From contig OX328130.1 in the NCBI GenBank assembly GCA_946811695.1, positions 76,281,599 to 76,345,598 of the forward strand: DNA of 64,000 nt. The letters are read 5' to 3'. Below, piece after piece: positions 59,517-64,000 of this stretch. The stretch is from Gonocerus acuteangulatus (lineage: Eukaryota; Arthropoda; Insecta; Hemiptera; Coreidae). Position numbers and translations under genes: made by a program. The first letter of the stretch is position 1; every line of letters starts with the position of its first letter. The notes under the pieces were generated by a model. That model was given only the letters and a program-made list of their open reading frames with translations, did no database searches and was not told the origin of the DNA.

Positions 59517-60097
59517 TATATGTTTCCGTTAACCCGATACAGGCCAGGAATTTTTGTTTTTTCGCCACGAAACTTGGTATGTAGTATTCCCCCATCAAAC
59601 GATTGAACGAGTTCGTTAACCAACAAAATCGGTCCATCCGGAGGGGGGGGGGGTTACTCCGGAGCCAAAGTAGTTATTTGTCAATACCAGCCATAATTTT
59701 TGTTACATTTCAACGAAACTCGGTATTTGTTGTGGTCAACTGAAGAGAAAAATTTGCTGCAAAAATAAACTAAATCGGTTGACTAGAAGGGGGAGTTTAC
59801 TCTGGACAGAAATTACTACCCGTCGTAATTTCTGCTGTATTGTAACGAAACGCGGTATACGTCCTGGGTATCTAATAAGGAAGAAGTGTTGTAAAAATGA
59901 ACTAAATCGGTCTATCGGAAGGGGGGGGGGATTTACTTTGTACTATGTTCGAATTGAATTGAAACAGGTGTTATTTATGTTTTTATTTTATTTATCTATA
60001 TAGGTTATTTTAAGCAAATTATTCAGGAATGCAATCGAATAATAATACCCAATTCTGAGGAAAGTGCTTAGTTATGCAGCTCCTGCGAGTCCGACTT
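59339..60097 (-). mobile_element. Family A, copy 3
   Basis: Both ends are present (TTAGCACTTTCCTCCGAAGG and GCAGCTCCTGCGAGTCCGAC), with fewer ~145-bp subunits than copies 1 and 2 and a (TA)n core at 59466-59512. Confidence 0.72.
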
Positions 60098-60691
60098 TTT
60101 ATATTCATTTTACGAAATTCTTAAGCCCATATTTTAGTAAGCCATTGAAGAATGATTATCCCTAGTCTAAAAGATATTATTGTGGCTACTTCACTTCAAA
60201 GGTTATGTTATTTTATTACACATTACATCGGCTTTCTAACAACTAAGAAGGCGTTTAAGTTACGCCATGAGATTTCTTAAAAGATTCTTCGCTTGCTTTT
60301 ATTATGTCCATTTATGAATATAATGCATTCAATATAAAGAAACGAAATACTCTAAACTTTCTCCAGAATATCCTTCCAAGACTTGGCCCAGTGAGGAAAC
60401 ATCTCTTCACAATGGTGGTAGTTGAGGGCTGAAGAATTGAATAGAATAGGTGATAAAATTCTTCCTTGTGCAACACCAGGAAGCAAACAACTGCAGATTT
60501 AGCGCGTTTCCTCTCTCCCTCCATAACGAGGAAATCCGCTTAAAATAGGTTGACCTCATGGCGCAATCCGGCATTGGTGAGTACAAAATTTTACGATTCA
60601 AAACCTATAGATCTCGAAAGTAACGGTGGTTGAAATTTGTAAATACATATATATATATATACAGTGTGTATATATATATTTACAAATTTCT
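60098..60691. other. Unassigned, with family B end fragment and (TA)n
   Basis: 60505-60640 is an inverted family B end segment (TGGCGCAATCCGGCATTGG). (TA)n at about 60645-60680. No gene recognised. Confidence 0.45.
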
Positions 60692-60724
60692 GAACACCCT
60701 GTGTGTATTACACACAGGGTGTTC
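60692..60724. repeat. Near-perfect palindrome of two element ends
   Basis: GAACACCCTGTGTGTA and its exact complement flank a single T. CAGGGTGTTCGGAATTCGAA resembles a Tc1/mariner-type end, so this may be two ends joined back to back. Confidence 0.75.
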
Positions 60725-61352
60725 GGAATTCGAAGCCTGCCCCCTTTTTTTCCAGAGTTTTTGGAATTTCGAAAGGAAACTCTCAGGGTCTTAACTGCTT
60801 CAAGTAAAGTTTCTTTTCAGGTTATAGTCGACTCTCTAGCCTTCTCCAGTACTGTAGGTACCATAACTATGGAATTTCCAATAGAATGCCAGAATTTTTA
60901 TGAAGGATTCTGTTAGAAAATCAAATTCTAAAACGAGTTTATATCGGTGACGTTTTCTATTTGATGCATCCTTTAGCCTTAAAAAGTCGATGTTATAGAC
61001 TAATAACTCTGCAACCGTATGAGATAAATTCGCGAAACGTTTTTCTGTAGCTCGGGCTTTAAAAATCCTATAAAAAGATTCATATCAAGTATTTTTATGA
61101 ACAATACCTGAGTAAAAAATGCATAAAAAAGAGAATTCATAATAAATTGGATTGTATTGAAAAACGGATTTCACTATTATATTCAGCAGAACAAAATGCT
61201 AAAATATGGTGTGCATCTTTCTAATGAATATTATATTTGAACGCACTATTTTTCTTACATATTATATATATATATTTTTTTTTTAATTTTAACACATAAG
61301 AAAATAAGTTTATCTTACAATTATTTATTTTCTGGATTTTCTGTTTCTTCAT
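60725..61352. other. Unassigned stretch
   Basis: Directly after the palindrome lies AATTCGAAGCCTGCC, possibly part of the same element. Otherwise nothing recognised. Confidence 0.35.
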
Positions 61353-61570
61353 TTATTGTATTTGTGTTAATTTATCTTGGTCTAAATAAGTTATAAGTCC
61401 TATCAAGGAAAATTTTCGAATGGTACGTATATTTTCAAGGGGTGTAGTACATTTCTCTGGTGCCCCCCAATAACATATTAATCCCTTATCAACTCCAAAC
61501 CTGAAAAGGATGGACCAAATGGAATTAAAAACTCTGCAAACAATAAAAGCGCCATATTGACCATCCTGAA
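61353..61570 (-). pseudogene. Possible LINE reverse-transcriptase end fragment
   Basis: Minus-strand frame reads VFNSIWSILFRFGVDKGLIC followed by YWGAPEKCTTPLENIRTIRK. This resembles the (Y/F)xxxxxsxlrYGixxWGgx...l..lQk.. segment after the reverse-transcriptase core of CR1/jockey-like LINEs. It is short and isolated, and the upstream part (G/C runs at 61586-61635) is not LINE-like. Confidence 0.42.
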
Positions 61571-61919
61571 TTGTTGGTGGCTGGTTGGGGGGGGGGGGGT
61601 GGATGGTTGACGGAGAGAAGACCCCCCCCACCCACAACCGACTAAGTTGCGACAGCTCGCGTGTAAGCCTTTCCTCCGATGAAAGAAACAACAAGGGGAA
61701 ATAAATTACTTCCAAAGCCTCGTTTTAGAAAAATGGAAAAACTTTTTCGATAAGAGTTGTCTTTGTTTTTCTGATTTGAGTTACGAGTTATTCCCGGTTC
61801 TGTAATCGGTTTCTTCATCTTTCTCTCTTTTCCTCTTCAGACCGACTCTTTCTTGTAAAAACTTATTAAATTTTGCCCTCAAACTTCGCTTCGACTCACT
61901 TCAACATAAGACATGAATT

Positions 61920-62515
61920 AAATTAAAGTTATCAATCCTACATAGCAACTGATCGTCTGCACTCTAAAACAACAAGAAGTTTGGAATATTTTCAAAAACA
62001 ACCAATAAATTCAGGCATCCCACAAGGGTCGTTTGTAAGCCCCACATTATTCAACTTATACACAACCAATAAATTCAGGCATCCCACAAGGGCCGTTTGT
62101 AAGCCCCACATTATTCAACTTATACACAACCGATAAATTCAGGCATCCCACAAGGGCCGTTTGTAAGCCCCACATTATTCAACTTATACACAACCGATAA
62201 TTTCAGGCATCCCACAAGGGCCGTTTGTAAGCCCCACATTATTCAACTTATACACAACCAATAAATTCAGGCATCCCACAAGGGCCGTTTGTAAGCCCCA
62301 CATTATTCAACTTATACACAACCGATAAATTCAGGCATCCCACAAGGGCCGTTTGTAAGCCCCACATTATTCAACTTATACACAACCAATAAATTCAGGC
62401 ATCCCACAAGGGCCGTTTGTAAGCCCCACATTATTCAACTTATACACAACCAATAAATTCAGGCATCCCACAAGGGCCGTTTGTAAGCCCCACATTATTC
62501 AAATTATACACAACC
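61920..62515 (+). pseudogene. LINE reverse-transcriptase fragment with 64-bp array
   Basis: Plus strand reads SYIATDRLHSKTTRSLEYF, then INSGIPQGSFVSPTLFNLYT. SGIPQGSxxSPxLFNLY is a conserved reverse-transcriptase motif of non-LTR retrotransposons. The catalytic (Y/F)xDD motif that should follow is replaced by the tandem array, and the sequence after 62515 is AT-rich non-coding. Confidence 0.78.
62004..62515 (+). repeat. 64-bp tandem repeat, 8 units, from RT motif
   Basis: Unit AACCAATAAATTCAGGCATC plus CCACAAGGGCCGTTTGTAAG plus CCCCACATTATTCAACTTAT plus ACAC. Units alternate irregularly between AACCAAT and AACCGAT. The first unit has GGGTCG where the others have GGGCCG. Confidence 0.95.
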
Positions 62516-62829
62516 GATACTGTTTTATTTGATATAATTATTTATATATGCACAGGATCACAGTTGATAAGCATTTTAATTACTAAAATCAAAGGTTTTG
62601 CTGTACAAGTGATGATATTTCAGAAAATTATGCAACGTTTAGAAATTACAAAAACTGTGGGAAGAGAAATTCTTCTAAATGAAAAATGGTGCCTATATAA
62701 TTAATCGATATTTTTGATTATTTTGATATTCAAAATAGTACTCATATCTACTACACATTAATGATAGAATTTTATTTTTAATAAATGAGTCAGTTTTTAG
62801 TCGATTATAGATATTTCATTTAAGTAATA
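62516..62829. other. AT-rich, unassigned
   Basis: No feature seen. Confidence 0.35.
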
Positions 62830-63235
62830 ATAATAATAACGAAGTAATTAATATAACAAATGTTGAAAAATAAAACAAAAAATAGATAAATTACATTAAA
62901 AAATAATAGAAAAAATAAAATAAATACCAAAAAATAAATAACATTATTATTTTATATTTTGTTCAATATTTTGATATCATTTAGACACCAAAATTATTTT
63001 TTCAATATGATGGCTGCTATCTACAAGAAGATCTATTATGTCCTTAGGAATGCCTAAGTTAAGTCGTAATTAACTGTTGGTTAAGATATGTTTTACGGTA
63101 AGAACATTGTAGCATGTTGTACAAGTTGGTTTGTCAGCTTTTGACATCAGGTATTTATGAGTTAATCGTGTATGTCCGATTCTCAGTCTTGCAAGGACTA
63201 TTTCTTCCGTTTGATGACCCTCAGCCATTGATAAG
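62830..63235 (-). pseudogene. Jockey-type LINE ORF2 C-terminus and 3' tail
   Basis: Minus strand reads EEIVLARLRIGHTRLTHKYL, then KPTCTTCYNVLTVKHILTNS, stop, LRLNLGIPKDIIDLLVDSS. The zinc-type CTTC and the HILTN(C) block are intact except for C to stop. AT-rich 3'UTR with AATAATAATAA follows to about 62830. It is the only copy here of this segment with neither tandem expansion nor loss of the cysteine pair. Confidence 0.82.
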
Positions 63236-63346
63236 GGATTTTGTATTTATAAATTTTGTTTTTAATTCTACACAAAAATATATTATAACTGGCGAATAAG
63301 GCGGAAGGTCAATAAAATATCGCCACACACTTTTTCACTTTTTATT

Positions 63347-63384
63347 TATCTTCCCTACATGTTTCGAAACATGTAGGGAAGATA
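63347..63384. repeat. 38-bp perfect palindrome
   Basis: TATCTTCCCTACATGTTTC is followed by its exact complement with no spacer. CATGTTTCGAAACATG lies at its centre. Function unknown; possibly two element ends joined. Confidence 0.9.
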
Positions 63385-63429
63385 CAAGATCACACAATAC
63401 TAACCAAAATCTCAAAAACAAGAAGCTGA

Positions 63430-63632
63430 GCCAAGGGCCATAGCGACGTTGAATGCACCGGTTCCCGTAGATCACCGAAGTTAAGCAACGTCGGGCGTGG
63501 TCAGTACCTGAATGGGTGACCGAGCACGTGCTGTTGGCATTATAAAAGGGTGGCAACCTGTAGATAGCCCGGCGCTAATAGCCTAATAGTTGATGCGCCG
63601 TTAAAAACGAAAAAACAAACAAACAAAAAAAC
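63430..63632 (+). mobile_element. 5S rRNA-headed SINE, copy 2, with 15-bp TSD
   Basis: The head starts GCCAAGGGCC and holds CACCGAAGTTAAGCAACGTC and GGGTGACCGAGCACGTGCTG. The tail is CCCGGCGCTAATAGCC...GCGCCGTTAAAAACG and then A-rich (CAAA)n. AAAACAAGAAGCTGA is repeated at 63415-63429 and 63633-63647. As in copy 1, the stretch between GACCG and GTGCTGTTGG is about 10 nt shorter than in true 5S rRNA. The long identical duplication and good conservation suggest a recent insertion. Confidence 0.9.
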
Positions 63633-63647
63633 AAAACAAGAAGCTGA

Positions 63648-64000
63648 ATCGTGGGCTTTGATGGCCCTGTCATTTTACATCCAAATAAAGTCCATTTAAC
63701 ATATATAGTTGATGGTACAAGCTGGCCTAAATGATACGTCGCTGGAACACACATTATAGACATATCGCAACAGTATTTCTAAAGTGACACAACTCAAAAT
63801 AAAACTCAACTGAAAATGTGTCACTCTTGCCTATGTAGGGGGCTTAGGATTAAGACAGGAAGAGTGACACAAGTGCCCTCTGGTGTAGAAGCTCTGAAGC
63901 TAGGTACATACAGTTTTGATGGTTGATAAAGAGATATTTACCATGTCATTCATAGTCATAACTGAAAAACACCGATTTTTGAGTTGTGTCACTTTAGAAA
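63648..64000. other. Unassigned right edge
   Basis: AAGTGACACAACTCAAAA at about 63782 and its inverse TTTTGAGTTGTGTCACTTTA at 63978-63997 bracket a ~215-bp stretch, suggesting a small inverted-repeat element at the window end. GAGTGACAC also recurs inside it. Confidence 0.5.

Overview
This is a eukaryotic window made almost entirely of repeats. It is most likely arthropod, probably insect: the retroelements have jockey-type ORF2 C-termini, there are Helitrons and a Penelope-like element, SINE heads derive from 5S rRNA and tRNA, the 5S heads begin in arthropod style (GCCAACG/GCCAAGG), and long (TA)n tracts are common. I cannot name the species. Only two stretches look like host genes: the last exon of an EBP2-type ribosome-biogenesis protein (2675-2891) and an intronless 501-codon reading frame of unknown function (7256-8761). 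Nothing prokaryotic or operon-like is present.

Layout. 1-7250: a Helitron helicase remnant, MITEs, tRNA-headed SINEs, the EBP2 exon, a Tc1/mariner-type element with ~570-bp inverted repeats, a broken LINE RNase H region, and a 5S-rRNA-headed SINE with target-site duplications. 7256-8761: the unknown gene. 8830-10980: dispersed repeats (family A) with (TA)n cores. 11167-28073: one 16.9-kb satellite array of a 73-bp unit, which runs in frame into the 3' end of a jockey-type ORF2. 28074-44160: LINE fragments, three Helitron-like copies, an 84-bp and an 87-bp tandem array, and inverted-repeat elements (family C). 44160-53840: a LINE RNase H domain split by a family A insertion, a Penelope-like element with hammerhead-ribozyme-like ends, a Tigger/pogo-like element holding nested insertions, and a 43-bp tandem array in LINE coding sequence. 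53840-64000: an internally deleted Helitron, a long (TC)n tract, more family A/B/C copies, a 64-bp tandem array in a LINE reverse-transcriptase motif, another LINE 3' end, and a second 5S-headed SINE.

The main pattern is that four tandem arrays of different unit length (73, 87, 43 and 64 bp) all sit inside ORF2 coding sequence of non-LTR retrotransposons, three of them in the last part of the ORF. Several insertions can be dated relative to each other, because interrupted elements can be read on both sides or compared with uninterrupted copies elsewhere in the window. Repeat families A, B and C are labels I made for unclassified families seen here.
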